Shown one piece after another: positions 25,952-34,792 of a stretch of 64,000 nt of DNA. The notes below the pieces were generated by a model. That model saw nothing but the letters and a program-made list of their open reading frames with translations, did no database searches and was not told the DNA's origin. Every line of letters starts with the position of its first letter. Within the stretch, counting starts at the first letter, position 1. This DNA comes from Nisaea sp. (GTDB lineage Bacteria; Pseudomonadota; Alphaproteobacteria; Thalassobaculales; Thalassobaculaceae). The stretch covers positions 1,426,001 through 1,490,000 of the forward strand of contig NZ_JAXMNY010000001.1 of NCBI RefSeq assembly GCF_034670185.1, written 5' to 3'. The translations under genes were made by a program, and so were the position numbers.

Positions 25952-27244
25952 ATGTCCGTCGCGGCGCTTCGCGATCAGCTATTCGGCTACCTGAACGATC
26001 GCATTTTTTACGGATGGGTCATTCTCTCCGTCGCCGGGCTCGGCATTTTTGTCAGCGGTCCAGGTCAGTCCCACACCTTCAGCGTGTTCATTGACCCGAT
26101 CAGTAAAGATCTCGGCATCTCAAGTACCGAGATCGCTTCGGCCTACGGGACAGCCACTCTGCTCGCCGCATTCTGCCTGCCATTTACCGGGCGCCTCGTC
26201 GACCGGTTCGGTCCCCGCATAATGGCCAGCGTGATCGTGATCCTGCTCGGCTTTGCCTGCCTGTTCTTCGGGGCAGCAGCCAATATGCTGTGGCTCGGGA
26301 TCGGCTTCGCTTTGTTGCGTTTTTTCGGCCAGGGCTCGCTCATGCTGAGCTGTGCCAACATGACCTCCCAATGGTTCAGCAAGAAACGCGGCTATGCCAT
26401 GGGCCTCATGGCACTTGGCTTCGCCGCCTCGATGGCGATCCACCCGCGACTAGGGCAATACCTGATCGACACAGTTGGCTGGCGTCAGGCCTGGACAGTG
26501 CTCGGGCTCACGACCTGGATACTGATGCTTCCGGTCATCTGGCTGCTCGTGCACGACAAGCCGGAGCAGAAGGGCCTTTATCCTGACGGCATAGCTCCGG
26601 AAAAAAAGGCTGGCGATACGACTGCGCAGACCGAAGCCATACCAGGCCTGTCCCTCAGCGAAGCGCTCCGGACACCGACATTTCACCTGCTATGGGTCGG
26701 AATGGTATCCATCGCCATGCTGGTCACCAGCCTGCATTTCTATCAGGTGAAGATCTTCAGCGCGCAAGGGTTGGAAGAACAGGTCGCCGCCTGGATGTTC
26801 CCGATCTCTGCCTGCACAATGGTGGCGATGATGCCCTTGGTGGGACGGACACTCGACAGGATAAAGTCTCGATACGCGTTTTCCATTGCCCTGCTGATCC
26901 AGGCCGCAGCCCTGCTCATGGTGACGCAGGTGACCAATGTTCCGACTGCCGTTGCCTATGCCGCCCTGTTCGGCCTTCTGAATGCCTGCAGCATGACGCT
27001 CTTCGGCTACGTCTGGCCGCGCTTCTTCGGCCGGGCACATCTCGGGAGCATTCAGGGTGTCGGACAGATGATCGGGGTCGTCGGTGCGTCTATCGGACCG
27101 CTACCGATAGGCTATGCGTTCGATCATTTCGGCTCGCCCACCCTGATGATCCAAGGCCTCGCCCTGTACCCCGCGGTCTGCGCCGTGCTCGCACTCTTTA
27201 TCCGCACGCCGGCCGGCGTTCCGGTCGAACCGCATCTGGAGTAG
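25952..27244 (+). CDS. MFS transporter, oxalate/formate- or monocarboxylate-like
   Basis: An inner-membrane transporter of 430 residues with 12 predicted helices. The motif A-like loop GRLVDRFGPR lies between helices 2 and 3 and a repeated VGRTLDRIKSR in the second half. The opening FYGWVILSVAGLGIFVSGPGQS resembles the oxalate/formate antiporter and monocarboxylate branch of MFS. The ATG at 25952 has an AGGGAGA site, better than the frame opening at 25871. It converges on a histidine kinase gene. The substrate is inferred only as an organic anion. Confidence 0.83.
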   Translation: MSVAALRDQLFGYLNDRIFYGWVILSVAGLGIFVSGPGQSHTFSVFIDPISKDLGISSTEIASAYGTATLLAAFCLPFTGRLVDRFGPRIMASVIVILLGFACLFFGAAANMLWLGIGFALLRFFGQGSLMLSCANMTSQWFSKKRGYAMGLMALGFAASMAIHPRLGQYLIDTVGWRQAWTVLGLTTWILMLPVIWLLVHDKPEQKGLYPDGIAPEKKAGDTTAQTEAIPGLSLSEALRTPTFHLLWVGMVSIAMLVTSLHFYQVKIFSAQGLEEQVAAWMFPISACTMVAMMPLVGRTLDRIKSRYAFSIALLIQAAALLMVTQVTNVPTAVAYAALFGLLNACSMTLFGYVWPRFFGRAHLGSIQGVGQMIGVVGASIGPLPIGYAFDHFGSPTLMIQGLALYPAVCAVLALFIRTPAGVPVEPHLE

Positions 27245-27264
27245 CGGAACAGGAACGGACCGTA

Positions 27265-28833
27265 TCAGGCGAGCGGCTCGATCCGGCTAGCTGGCAGGGT
27301 TACGGTAACAGTCGTCCCGACGCCCAGCTGGCTGACGATCTTCAAGTCGCCACAATGGGATTGGGCAATCGCCTGGGTGAGGTAGAGACCTAGCCCCGCT
27401 CCCTCGATCGAACGGCTGTAGGTTTCGTCCGTCGCCTGCTCGAACGGGTTCAGAACACGATCAAGATCGCTCTCGCGAATGCCCATTCCGTTGTCTTTCA
27501 CCTCAAGCACCGCGCCTGCTTCCGGATCAACAGTGAGCCGCAGGGTGATCGTGCCGTCCGTATCCGTGAACTTAACGGCGTTGGTCAGCAAATTCATCAG
27601 AACCTGACGGATCTGCCGCTCGTCACCGGTAAATCCGACCGGCCTCTCCGGAAGCTCCGCCGTGAAATTTTGCGACTTCTCAGCAAGTTTCGGGCGGATC
27701 ATGGCGATTGTGGCGGAGACCGAACGGCCAAGGTCAAATAGATCTTCCTTCAGCCCCATCTCTCCCAGCTCTATCCGGGAAACATCGAGAATGTCGTTGA
27801 TCAACTCGAGGAGATGGGCTCCAGCTGAATGAATATGCTGGACGAACTCGGTATAGCGCTCACTGCCGATCGGCCCGAACATCTCCTTTTGCAGAAGATC
27901 TGAAAATCCGATGATGCTGTTTAGCGGAGTCCGCAATTCGTGACTCATATTGGCAAGAAACTGTGTCTTTGCCAGGCTGGCCAGATCGGCGCGATGCAGA
28001 GCCTCTTCAAGCTGCTTTGTTTTATCCGCGACCTTGGTCTGCAGATCACGCGCCTGCCGCCGCCGGACAGAAATATCGCGAAACCAGATAATCCGCGCCG
28101 CGCACCCTTCGAACTCCAGGGGCCTTCCGGACAACAATACCCAATGCGTCTCGCCATCGGCCGCCGTGTATTGAACCTCATGATCCGCCAACCGGGCGCT
28201 GAATTCCGGGTCTGTCAGCACAGCTTCAAGATTTTCCGTATTCTCACCAACCGGTTGCGGGCCGGTCTGGGTAAGAGTCTTGATGAAGTCTTCGCCGAGC
28301 CACGTCACAAGGGCCGCGTTAGCGATCAGACGCCGGTTGTCGTCACAACTCAGGACCAATGCCCCGATAGGACAATCCTCGATCGTCTTACGCAACACCG
28401 CGGCCTTTTCTTCAGCCGTGTCCCGGTTAAGCTTTTCTGAGACGTCTGCAACAACTGTTGCCAGCCCTCCCTGCCTGAGCGGTCGGGTGTCGATACGAAC
28501 AACCCGGCCGGACCGGAGAACCGCCTGCCAATGATCGCTTCCGGAACCAACGGACATGGAACCGGTCAGTTGTTCGGGACTAAAACCATTGAGAAATCGC
28601 ACATCGCCATGAGACGCCTGCAGGGTGTGAACGTCCTGCTCTCCCATGCCAAGCGACAAAGCATCGTCCGGCAAATCAAGCAAAGTGACGATCTTGCGGT
28701 TGAAAGCACTTAAACGGCCGTCGGAGTTCCATACGACAATACCGTCCCGCGAGGGGTCCGGTGCGACATCGAAGGTGCCATCGATAACCTCTTCAACGGC
28801 AACGGTAAGGCTACTGGTCCAAGTTTGCGTCAT
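27265..28833 (-). CDS. Soluble PAS-domain sensor histidine kinase
   Basis: A protein of about 522 residues with no membrane helix. Two PAS-like regions (about 30-120 with IVVWNSDGRLSAFN, and 145-260 with IEDCPIGALVLSCDDN) precede a short coiled coil (KVADKTKQLEEALHRADLAS). The HisKA box MSHELRTPLNS has the phospho-acceptor His298. The HATPase domain carries LLTNAVKF, EVKDNGMGI and GAGLGLYLTQAIA. There is no receiver domain on the chain. ATG 28833 is used, with GTG 28839 possible. The neighbours (HPt-pseudo-receiver, receiver, HPt) suggest it feeds a phosphorelay. Confidence 0.9.
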   Translation of the reverse strand: MTQTWTSSLTVAVEEVIDGTFDVAPDPSRDGIVVWNSDGRLSAFNRKIVTLLDLPDDALSLGMGEQDVHTLQASHGDVRFLNGFSPEQLTGSMSVGSGSDHWQAVLRSGRVVRIDTRPLRQGGLATVVADVSEKLNRDTAEEKAAVLRKTIEDCPIGALVLSCDDNRRLIANAALVTWLGEDFIKTLTQTGPQPVGENTENLEAVLTDPEFSARLADHEVQYTAADGETHWVLLSGRPLEFEGCAARIIWFRDISVRRRQARDLQTKVADKTKQLEEALHRADLASLAKTQFLANMSHELRTPLNSIIGFSDLLQKEMFGPIGSERYTEFVQHIHSAGAHLLELINDILDVSRIELGEMGLKEDLFDLGRSVSATIAMIRPKLAEKSQNFTAELPERPVGFTGDERQIRQVLMNLLTNAVKFTDTDGTITLRLTVDPEAGAVLEVKDNGMGIRESDLDRVLNPFEQATDETYSRSIEGAGLGLYLTQAIAQSHCGDLKIVSQLGVGTTVTVTLPASRIEPLA

Positions 28834-28985
28834 TGTCACTCGTTATCGAGAGAAGCCTAATTACAGGCGATAGTTTAAAATTTTCGCACCTTCATTAGAA
28901 CAAGATTGGCAAATATTCCAGCAAAGATGAATCTACGATTCATTAAGTTTTCTTAATTTTTTTTATTCAATTTTTACAATCCGAT

Positions 28986-29002
28986 CGTCCTCTAAGAGGA
29001 CG
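28986..29002 (-). terminator. Hairpin directly after the HPt-pseudo-receiver stop codon
   Basis: CGTCCTC and GAGGACG form a 7-bp stem with a 3-nt loop immediately after the stop of the gene at 29003. No U-tract follows on the minus strand. The AT-rich stretch at 28900-28985 on the other side probably holds the promoter of the kinase gene. Confidence 0.4.
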
Positions 29003-29767
29003 TTAGATTAATCCAAGTTTTTGCAAAGCTTCAGCCAGATCGTCCCCAAACTCTTTACCTTTACGGACGATAGGAACCGATTCCGGGAGTGCTTGCAGCA
29101 ATGGGTTGTCTCTGGTGAACGATGTCAGCAGAGCGCAGGGAATATCTTTCGTCGCCTTCATTGCTTTCAGGGCGCAGATAAGATCCACACCATCCATACC
29201 AGGCATGTTGGCCGAAACAAAAACGCAGTCCGGGCGAGTCTGATAAACGTACCCGATACCCTGGATCGACGATTGCACGCCCGTAACGCGATACCCGCAG
29301 GCCTCAAGCTCTTTCGTTACAAGCCGTGCTTGCGCGCCGGGCTCCATGATCAGACCGACTTCGACTTCCGTGGCGGTGACATCCGAGACATTGAACCTGG
29401 ACCGCATCGGAAGGGAACGGACAACAGTATCGATCGGGCCATCGTTGGAAATCCGCCCATCGATCACATCGCCGAGCCGATCAATGAAAATCCGAACATC
29501 GTCAATATTGAGCGGCGCCCCGGAATCCGATGCAGAAATATAATCTTCACAGCGGTGCGCAAGGATTGTCAGGTTCGTGAACCCGAAGGTACCGCCAGAT
29601 CCTTTCAGCGAATGCACGATACGGGCGAGGTCGACCATTTCGGACGGTTCCAGCTCGCCACGTTGGGCTGCACCATCAAGCATCTTGTCGAGCTGGCCTA
29701 TGCTGTCATTTGCATAGTCCAAAAACTCCTGATGCAACCGCGCCAGATGTTTCTCAAAATCTTCCAT
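29003..29767 (-). CDS. HPt domain fused to a degenerate receiver
   Basis: A cytosolic protein of 254 residues. The N-terminal HPt domain (about 1-110) has the phosphotransfer motif HSLKGSGGTFG with His52. The C-terminal half is a receiver-like domain from about 135, but it lacks the phospho-acceptor: where receivers have LLD-x-x-MPGMDG this one has FVSANMPGMDG, so Ser185 replaces Asp. The usual acidic pair at the N-terminus is also lost (GLIMEPGAQ). The Lys-containing loop is kept in altered form (VRKGKEF). It is therefore an active-looking HPt joined to a pseudo-receiver. It lies upstream of, and in the same direction as, the kinase at 27265. Confidence 0.85.
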   Translation of the reverse strand: MEDFEKHLARLHQEFLDYANDSIGQLDKMLDGAAQRGELEPSEMVDLARIVHSLKGSGGTFGFTNLTILAHRCEDYISASDSGAPLNIDDVRIFIDRLGDVIDGRISNDGPIDTVVRSLPMRSRFNVSDVTATEVEVGLIMEPGAQARLVTKELEACGYRVTGVQSSIQGIGYVYQTRPDCVFVSANMPGMDGVDLICALKAMKATKDIPCALLTSFTRDNPLLQALPESVPIVRKGKEFGDDLAEALQKLGLI

Positions 29768-29981
29768 CAGCTATCGAGCCTTCCTTTTGCCGTCAAACTG
29801 CAGCCTTCCGGGCCGCTCAAATTCATATGGCATGCTTTACCACTCGGTGGCGAGACGCCAATGCGCTACAGATCGTTCTATAATTTCCTGTAGAATCAAT
29901 GGCGCCATTGACGCCAGGAACTTCACCGCACACAGTCCTTCTGCTCTCCCACCGGCTATGGGAAACTGGAAAGAAGCGCGC

Positions 29982-30362
29982 ATGATAAAAATTCTGCATG
30001 TGGACGATGAAGCCGACATCCGGTCGATCGCAAAATTGACTCTGGAATCCATCGGAGGATTTGACGTTTTCTCCTGCGCCTCGGGCAAGGACGCCATAGC
30101 TGCCGTCGCGGATACCGCGCCGGACTTGATTGTCATGGATGTCATGATGCCTGAGATGGATGGTCCGACGACATTTCTCGCGATCCAGAAAATCCCGGCC
30201 GCAAGCCATATACCGGTCATTTTCATGACTGCGAAGACCCAGAAAGACGAGATTGACGGCCTGATGGACATTGGAGCTATCGGCGTTATCGCCAAACCAT
30301 TCGACCCCATGCAACTGAGCAAAGAGGTCGAGCGTATCTGGAATAGCCGCCCCACCGGATGA
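29982..30362 (+). CDS. Stand-alone response-regulator receiver (CheY-like)
   Basis: A 126-residue single-domain receiver. The acidic pair is HVDDE (8-10), the phospho-acceptor is Asp53 in VMDVMMPEMDG, the switch Thr lies in FMTAK, and the conserved Lys is Lys105 in AKPFDP. No output domain follows, so it works by protein contact or as a phosphorelay intermediate. The ATG at 29982 fits the start of the fold; the open frame upstream to 29787 has no receiver homology. It is convergent with the HPt gene at 30383. Confidence 0.92.
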   Translation: MIKILHVDDEADIRSIAKLTLESIGGFDVFSCASGKDAIAAVADTAPDLIVMDVMMPEMDGPTTFLAIQKIPAASHIPVIFMTAKTQKDEIDGLMDIGAIGVIAKPFDPMQLSKEVERIWNSRPTG

Positions 30363-30382
30363 TTGATTGACGCTCATCATCA

Positions 30383-30760
30383 TCAGAACGGAACAGTACC
30401 GATTTCCGGGTCTGCGAACATTCGAGTGCTTTCCTCGAAGACGAGAGTCACTGCCGCCGCAAGCTCTTCTTGTCGTGCCGCATCCATATCGTTCACACCT
30501 TCGTCCATCAACTGAGCGCAAAGAACTTCGAGCTCTCTCGCTGATTTCGAGACATCGGCATATCCATACGTACCCGAAGAACCTGCGATCGTATGAGCTT
30601 CACGCTTGATGAACTCCAGTGCCTCGGAGATGTTTTTATCTTCTGACCCGGAGTTGATTTCCGACCAGTTCCGCTCGATCACACCGACACGGCCGCGGCA
30701 GATTTCGAGAAATTCTTCACGCAGAGACAAGAACGCCTGTCGAAGGTCGCTATCCGTCAT
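30383..30760 (-). CDS. Stand-alone HPt phosphotransfer protein
   Basis: A 125-residue four-helix HPt protein with REAHTIAGSSGTYGY and phospho-acceptor His56. It has no kinase or receiver domain. It likely passes phosphate between the receiver at 29982 and another regulator, or drains it. It converges with the receiver gene and is divergent from the large PAS kinase. Confidence 0.85.
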   Translation of the reverse strand: MTDSDLRQAFLSLREEFLEICRGRVGVIERNWSEINSGSEDKNISEALEFIKREAHTIAGSSGTYGYADVSKSARELEVLCAQLMDEGVNDMDAARQEELAAAVTLVFEESTRMFADPEIGTVPF

Positions 30761-31069
30761 TTCCGGTGCGCCATTTTCGTCATTGCAGCCTCTCCATCCG
30801 GCGATCCGTCGGGTTAGCGTCGTTACCCTTGCCCAACAAACCGCTCGCTGCCCTTTTTGTCTTCTTGGGCAACATATTTGACAGCGGTTTAAATCAGGTT
30901 AAGGCCGCGCAAAAAACACGAAACCATATCGATATCCCGCAGAGTCCCCAACCAAAACGACAACAACGAAGTATTAACTCTCCTATGTCACGGTTCTTCG
31001 CTGGCCATTTCCCGGACCATCAGATTTCAAGCGGGATTGGGTACCAGGACCAGCGATGAAAGCGACGCT
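30761..31069. other. Intergenic region between the HPt gene and the large PAS kinase
   Basis: This 309-base gap lies between divergent genes and must hold both promoters. I see AT-rich stretches but no convincing operator, RNA or short gene. Confidence 0.4.
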
Positions 31070-33385
31070 ATGTCGCTCGTGCCTGATTATCCGGGCATTG
31101 ATGAGGGCCAGATGGCAGAGTCAGAAACCACCAACGACGCTCCCTGGAAAGACAGCGCCAACATCCTGAAAACGCTCCAGAAAATCGCGAAAGCGCTTTA
31201 TTGGGAGTGGGATTCAGAGCGGAAAAAACTCCGACTTCATGGTGCTGGAGCGCTATCCATTTGGAAGCCCGAAATACTGCCTGGCGGTGAAATTGATGTC
31301 TCGCTGGTAGCCTCGTCTGATCGGGCACTGGTGCGCCGGACTTTCGAGACGATCTTTAACGACGCCGTTCCGGATCCGATTACCTTTGAGGCGCGGGCCG
31401 ACCAAGACGCTTTAAGCGTGACCTACATGCTGCGGGCCGAACCGGTGCATGACGAAAAAAGAGCGGTTATCTGCGGCATCATCAAGGATGTTTCAGACAA
31501 CATGCTTCTGATAGAGCGCGCGCGGTCAGCAGAAGAAAAGTTGCTCGACGCGGTCGAGGCTCTGAGAGACGGATTAGTTATCTACGACGCCGACGACCGC
31601 CTTGTCCTCTGCAACCAGAGATACCGAGATCTTTATCCAAAATCAGCGCACGCGATGAAACCGGGCGCGACTTTCAGCGAAATCATCCTAGCCGGACTTG
31701 AGGCCGGCGAATACGCCCAAGCTGTCGGACGTGAAGAAGAATGGTTCCGAGAAAGACTATTGATACATAAATATTCCGATCAAGAGGTCGAGCAACAATT
31801 GACTGATGGTCGCTGGATCCGGGTCGCCGAGCGCACAACAGTCGACGGAATGCGAATAGGACTGCGGATCGATATTACCCGACTGAAGGAAAACGAAGCC
31901 CAACTCAAGGCCACGCTGGCGCGATTGCAGCAAAGCGAGCTTGAAGCCCGCCGGTTATCGGTTGTCGTGGACAGAACCAAATCCATGGTCATGATTCTCG
32001 ATAAGGACGGCCGCCTGGAATGGGTGAATCCTGCTTTCACGGAAATCACCGGGTACAGAATTGAAGAAATCGTCGGCAAAGACCCCCGATCCATCTTGCG
32101 CGGAGCTGACACTGACCAAGAGATCATGCAATCCGTCGACACCGAGATTGAGCAGGGAAAGTCGGTCAGCGGCACGATACAGCTTTACAAGAAGAGCGGC
32201 GTTCCGATCTGGGTGGAATTCGAGCGCCAGCCTATCCGGGACACCGATGACACAGTCATTCAACAAATGGTCGTCGCGCATGATGTGAGTGAACACGTCA
32301 CGACCGCCGAAGTCCTTGCCGAACGCGCGGAGTCCATCCGCGCTATCCTCGATACAGTGGTGGATGCCATCATCACGATCGACAGCAATGGCGTTATCCT
32401 CACCTTCAACCCGGCAGCCGAACGCATGTTCGGCATCAGGCGCAAAGATGCTCTTGGGAAAAACGTCAGTATCCTCATGTCCGGGCACCACCACACAAAT
32501 CACCCGCGCTATATCGCTAGCTATTTGACCGGCCATACAAAGAACGTGATTGGAAAGAACAGGGAGTTCACCGCGATAAAATCGGACGGAACCGTTTTTC
32601 CAATCGAACTCGCGGTCGGTGAAATGTTCGTCGGCACCAGCCTCCGGTTTGTCGGCATTATTCGAGACATTTCGGAGCGCAAAGAGCTTGAACGCATCAA
32701 GCGAGAGTTCATTTCCACCGTCAGTCACGAATTGAAAACACCGCTGACCTCGATCACAGGCGCCCTCGGGCTGACACGCAGCGGCATAATAGGCCCGCTG
32801 ACCGAGAAGATGCATGAGGTCATCGATATCGCGTACCGCAATAGTGAGCGCCTCGGCGTGCTGGTGACCGATATTCTGGACGTCGAGAAAATTGATGCCG
32901 GCCAGATGTCTTACGATATGCAGCCGAGTAGTATTGAACAGCTGATCTCTGACTGCGTTGTCAGCATGCAGCCATACTCCAGCAAGTTCGGCGTCAGTAT
33001 CAAGATCTGTGGAAAGGCAGAAGATCCGAATTTCACAGGAGACCCGAACCGCATCACTCAGGTCATTACAAACCTGATATCAAACGGGATCAAATTCTCC
33101 AAATCCGGCCAACAGGTCGAAATCAGATCCGAAAGCACGGCAGACACCCTCACATTTTCGGTCAGGGATCACGGGGAAGGTATTCCCGAGGAATTGCAGG
33201 AACGGATATTCACACGATTTTTCCGGGTGGACAGTGCCGATGACAGGCACAGCAGCGGCACCGGCCTGGGGCTGAGCATCTGCCAGCCAATTATAGAGGC
33301 TCATGGCGGCACAATATCTGTCGAAAGTAGCCCCGGTGCAGGATCGACCTTCACAGTCCGCATTTCACGAAACGCTGATACCTGA
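31070..33385 (+). CDS. Multi-PAS soluble histidine kinase with a FixL-like PAS domain
   Basis: A cytosolic kinase of about 771 residues without membrane helices. It has an N-terminal PAS-like region (about 30-140), a second near 160-265 (ALRDGLVIYDADDRLVLCNQ), a third near 300-415 (VNPAFTEITGYRIEEIVGKD) and a fourth near 420-540. The fourth aligns by eye with the haem PAS of FixL: His478 falls on the FixL haem ligand position and Arg498, 20 residues later, on the FixL Arg that contacts O2. The HisKA box VSHELKTPLTS has His553, and the HATPase domain shows NLISNGIKF and GTGLGLSICQ. ATG 31070 is used; ATG 31112 has a better GAGGG site. Oxygen or redox sensing is an inference. Confidence 0.88.
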   Translation: MSLVPDYPGIDEGQMAESETTNDAPWKDSANILKTLQKIAKALYWEWDSERKKLRLHGAGALSIWKPEILPGGEIDVSLVASSDRALVRRTFETIFNDAVPDPITFEARADQDALSVTYMLRAEPVHDEKRAVICGIIKDVSDNMLLIERARSAEEKLLDAVEALRDGLVIYDADDRLVLCNQRYRDLYPKSAHAMKPGATFSEIILAGLEAGEYAQAVGREEEWFRERLLIHKYSDQEVEQQLTDGRWIRVAERTTVDGMRIGLRIDITRLKENEAQLKATLARLQQSELEARRLSVVVDRTKSMVMILDKDGRLEWVNPAFTEITGYRIEEIVGKDPRSILRGADTDQEIMQSVDTEIEQGKSVSGTIQLYKKSGVPIWVEFERQPIRDTDDTVIQQMVVAHDVSEHVTTAEVLAERAESIRAILDTVVDAIITIDSNGVILTFNPAAERMFGIRRKDALGKNVSILMSGHHHTNHPRYIASYLTGHTKNVIGKNREFTAIKSDGTVFPIELAVGEMFVGTSLRFVGIIRDISERKELERIKREFISTVSHELKTPLTSITGALGLTRSGIIGPLTEKMHEVIDIAYRNSERLGVLVTDILDVEKIDAGQMSYDMQPSSIEQLISDCVVSMQPYSSKFGVSIKICGKAEDPNFTGDPNRITQVITNLISNGIKFSKSGQQVEIRSESTADTLTFSVRDHGEGIPEELQERIFTRFFRVDSADDRHSSGTGLGLSICQPIIEAHGGTISVESSPGAGSTFTVRISRNADT

Positions 33386-33431
33386 GAAAACTAATTTCCA
33401 GAGGTGGCTGCTGACGCCTCAGAAACCGGCT

Positions 33432-34598
33432 TCAGTGCAAGTGCTCGCGTGCCTCGGCCGTGCTTGAGGTCAAGGCGGTCAGACGCTTCAGCAGATAATC
33501 GACATCTTCCTCGGTAAGACCGAAATCATCCGTCTCGAACGCGGTCAGCAGACGTTCCAGCACTTTGAGACTGAACCGCTCCCTGTCGCTCTCCAGTCCG
33601 TCATAGTCGGTATCGCGCATCACATCGATTGCCTTGCGCAGCACCGGGAAAGAGCGTTTCGGCAGCCCGGATCGCTCGAACAGCGCCTTCAGTCCGCGAT
33701 TACCTTCATCGTCGAACAGTTTCTGCGCATTTAACAACGGCACAGATGCCAGTTCAGCCAGTGCTGCCTGGGCAAAGGACAGGTCACCGAGGCAAGCAGC
33801 GCGGACAACAATTGATTCCGTAAGGCGGCCATTGCGATGCAATTCGGCTACAAGGTCTTCGACCTTCTGCGCGCCTGCCCCGTTTGAAACAAGACTCAGC
33901 GTCGCGTTCTCACGCGCTTCCAGAAGCAAGTCGGTCGCCATATTTGCCGGCAGGTCGTGATGCTTCACGAGATGCTCACGCAAGCGATCCGATACGATGG
34001 ATACCAAGCGCTCCGAAATTCCCACCGGCAGTGTCGAACGGTTCACCAACCCGTCCTGGATATTCTCATCGTCACCGAACCGGTCGATCGCCTTCTTGAA
34101 ACCACTTTCCGAAATCGCAGCGCCTTCATTGCGCACGAGTGTTTCAACAACCGTCTGGTTGCCTTTGTCGATCAATGTCTCGGCAACAGCCTCCGGAACG
34201 TTTTCACGCCGGGCAATTGCCGATTGCTTCATTTCATCCGTCGCGGATGCGATCTCGATCAGATCTTCCTCGCGCAGCACCTCGGAAAATTCGAGGACCG
34301 GCATTGCGACCGATTCCACGTCTTTTGCCAGAAGCAGCGCGACATCATGCGGCAGGTCTTTCGCAGACTTCGCCTCACGGGCAAGTGCTTCGCGGACCCT
34401 ACGTTCCGCATCGCGCGCCATGACCCGGAGAATTTCCTGGGCCATCGGCAATTCCGTGGCGGAAAAGCTGGATGCAGAAAGTTGCCCCGCTACCTTGGCT
34501 ACCGTCGCAGCGCGATTATCGGCGGAAGGATCTTTCAGCAGAGATTGGACATCAGCCGCTGAGAGTGCCCCACCGCCATTGTCACCAGAGCTCACCAT
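33432..34598 (-). CDS. DUF2336 helical-repeat protein
   Basis: A soluble alpha-helical protein of 388 residues with HEAT-like repeats that matches the DUF2336 family common in Rhodospirillales. Alternating helices such as AQEILRVMARDAERRVREALAR and LVKHHDLPANMATDLLLEA are visible. The function is not established; the family often sits beside signalling genes, as here beside the PAS kinase. ATG 34598 is preferred to 34622 because GAGGA lies at the right distance. Confidence 0.8.
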   Translation of the reverse strand: MVSSGDNGGGALSAADVQSLLKDPSADNRAATVAKVAGQLSASSFSATELPMAQEILRVMARDAERRVREALAREAKSAKDLPHDVALLLAKDVESVAMPVLEFSEVLREEDLIEIASATDEMKQSAIARRENVPEAVAETLIDKGNQTVVETLVRNEGAAISESGFKKAIDRFGDDENIQDGLVNRSTLPVGISERLVSIVSDRLREHLVKHHDLPANMATDLLLEARENATLSLVSNGAGAQKVEDLVAELHRNGRLTESIVVRAACLGDLSFAQAALAELASVPLLNAQKLFDDEGNRGLKALFERSGLPKRSFPVLRKAIDVMRDTDYDGLESDRERFSLKVLERLLTAFETDDFGLTEEDVDYLLKRLTALTSSTAEAREHLH

Positions 34599-34738
34599 GC
34601 GCTTCCTCACATCTCGCTGCATTTATAGCGGATGAGTGTTCCGCAACAATGGTTAACGTTTCATTATCAAACGAAAACTTGATGCGTCACTCTTGTTGAA
34701 GTGTAGCAGATTTCATGACCGGTCGCGCAAGTATTAGA

Positions 34739-34765
34739 AGCGGCGCCCCTAAAGAACGCGCCGCT
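34739..34765 (-). terminator. Terminator-like hairpin after the MBL-fold gene
   Basis: AGCGGCGC and GCGCCGCT form an 8-bp stem with an 11-nt loop, about 30 nt beyond the stop of the minus-strand gene at 34793. On the minus strand a moderately T-rich TTCTAATACTT follows. Confidence 0.55.
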
Positions 34766-34792
34766 CCTTACCACCCACAGCCTTTGGAGTGC

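Noticed and set aside
29787..29981. N-terminal extension of the receiver gene
   Set aside because: The 65 extra residues show no receiver fold or sensible composition; the family start is at 29982.
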